From positions 1 through 5,345 of the forward strand of contig CADBAC010000178.1 of assembly GCA_902792495.1 (NCBI GenBank): 5,345 nt of DNA, written 5' to 3'. The translations under genes and the position numbers were made by a program. Source of the DNA: Ruminococcus flavefaciens (GTDB taxonomy: Bacteria; Bacillota; Clostridia; Oscillospirales; Ruminococcaceae). Below, one piece after another: positions 4,419-5,345 of this stretch. The notes beneath the pieces were generated by a model. That model was not told the origin of the DNA. It saw only the letters and a list, made by a program, of their open reading frames with translations, and made no database searches. How positions within the stretch are numbered: the stretch's first letter is position 1; each line of letters begins with the position of its first letter.

Positions 4419-5345
4419 CAGTATATTTGAGGCGAAACTTCTGATATGCTGATAGCTAACTGCAAGATTGAGGTTCTGGCCTTCGTCAATGCCGCCTGTG
4501 CATATCCCGATGACTTCTCCGCAGCAGTTAAGCAGTGCTCCCCCCGAACTTCCATGAGAGATCGGAGCTGTGAACTGTATCATTTCCCTGTCCTTTATGG
4601 TGCGGAATCCCGAAATTATGCCGTCAGAAACGGAGTTGAAAAGTCCCATCGGACTTCCGATGGCAAAAACTTTTTCGCCTCGTCTCAGCTGTCTGCGGTC
4701 ATTATAAACAGGCAGCGGCGGCATTTTTTTCTGAATGCGGATAAGTGCAAGGTCAAACACAGGATTATACTTGATGAGTTCGACCATATCGTATATATTA
4801 TCGTCATTCTCTATGCGAACACAGAAAGAGTGTCCTTCACGTATAACATGGCAATTCGTGAGTATGTATCCGTCGGGATGAATAGCGATTCCGGAACCGC
4901 TTGCAACAGGAGTGCCTGACTCGTCCAATATTATTATCATGACCACCGACTGCGCAAGGGCAGCAAGTTCCTCATAACTTCGTTCCCTCGGCGCTTCTGC
5001 TGAAGGAGTTACCTTCTGCACACGTTCTGTCATCACTGCCGTACTTCTGCTGCTGTGCTGCGGAATATGTATCCTGACAGGCGGTGCAGGCTGCTTCTCA
5101 GGCTTCTTTGGCTGAGCTTTCGGCTTTTCAGCTGATGTGACAGGCTTATACTCAGGGAATACTACCTTTTCATATTTGCCGTAAGGAATGCATATGCAGT
5201 TTTCCATGAGTTTATCGGGAATACTCCCCTTTCCCTCTGGCATGAGTATCAGCGTATCTATCCCAAGCATAGCAGCAAGACAGCCGAACAGGAACTCCGA
5301 TGTCTTTGTACAGCCTGAGTATATCAGCTTGCAGAATTTGTCTTT
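4413..5345 (-). CDS. Trypsin-like (HtrA/S1C-type) serine protease with YceG-like N-terminal part, 5' end missing
   Basis: The frame is open to the window edge (310 residues visible, K1 at 5345). The ATG at 5270 is therefore probably internal: the 25 codons before it join smoothly to the same fold. Residues 1 to about 66 (KLIYSGCTKTSEFLFGCLAAMLGIDTL..., then LILMPEGKGSIPDK) resemble the YceG-like family (PF14266) of Ter stress gene clusters; this call rests on pattern only. A Pro/Lys-rich linker (about 68-95) follows. The protease domain (about 130-310) has the full triad: His166 in TNCHVI, Asp198 in NPVFDLALIRI and Ser267 in SHGSSGGALL. No PDZ domain follows it, unlike DegP, and no signal peptide or membrane segment is visible, so it may act in the cytoplasm. 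It may cleave misfolded or specific proteins under stress. It is convergent with the GH9 gene and shares its terminator; no functional link to the cellulase is implied. Confidence 0.85.
   Translation of the reverse strand, partial: KDKFCKLIYSGCTKTSEFLFGCLAAMLGIDTLILMPEGKGSIPDKLMENCICIPYGKYEKVVFPEYKPVTSAEKPKAQPKKPEKQPAPPVRIHIPQHSSRSTAVMTERVQKVTPSAEAPRERSYEELAALAQSVVMIIILDESGTPVASGSGIAIHPDGYILTNCHVIREGHSFCVRIENDDNIYDMVELIKYNPVFDLALIRIQKKMPPLPVYNDRRQLRRGEKVFAIGSPMGLFNSVSDGIISGFRTIKDREMIQFTAPISHGSSGGALLNCCGEVIGICTGGIDEGQNLNLAVSYQHIRSFASNILK

Noticed and set aside
4446..4919. 157-codon plus-strand open frame opposite the protease
   Set aside because: The minus strand carries the full catalytic triad of a known family; the plus-strand translation shows no family signature.
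1..5345. CRISPR array, tRNA, rRNA, transposase gene or prophage genes
   Set aside because: No regularly spaced direct repeats, no tRNA- or rRNA-like sequence, and no transposase, integrase or phage motif was seen on either strand.

Overview
The window looks like a chromosomal segment from a fibre-degrading anaerobic Firmicute of the Ruminococcus type, most like the cellulosome-bearing R. flavefaciens / R. champanellensis group. The main evidence is a secreted family 9 glycoside hydrolase with a C-terminal dockerin. AGGA-type ribosome sites and TATAAT-type promoters agree. The genus is inferred from protein architecture, not from a database match.

Left part (32-1521, minus strand): a two-gene operon with an ECF sigma factor (1521 to 1048) followed by a single-pass membrane protein of the DUF4179 / anti-sigma type (1051 to 32). 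The two genes overlap by four bases (GTGA). Only 31 bases remain past the second gene.

Divergent control region (1522-1843): it serves the sigma operon leftward and the cellulase gene rightward. Leftward it holds an extended -10 promoter, a possible ECF-type promoter (GAAACC-16-TGTA), a small hairpin and a perfect 12-bp palindrome TGAAACGTTTCA. Rightward it holds TTGACT-18-TATAAT and a leader with two adjacent small hairpins. The layout suggests, but does not prove, that the sigma/anti-sigma pair responds to an outside signal and is linked to plant cell wall degradation.

Centre (1844-4198, plus strand): signal peptide, GH9 catalytic domain with its catalytic residues in place, CBM3c-like module and an unusual dockerin with only one calcium loop.

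Right part: directly after the cellulase stop codon lies a 163-bp MITE-like element (4199-4361) with perfect 18-bp terminal inverted repeats and a 4-bp GTAA flank on each side. The left GTAA contains the cellulase stop codon. The element separates the cellulase from a strong bidirectional terminator (4372-4418). The terminator is shared with a convergent minus-strand gene (5345 to 4413, 5' end outside the window), a trypsin-like serine protease whose N-terminal part resembles the YceG-like family linked to Ter stress systems.

Best candidates for something undescribed: the insertion element with its two alternative folds and continuous open frame, the YceG-like/protease fusion, the one-loop dockerin, and the sigma/anti-sigma pair beside a cellulosomal enzyme.
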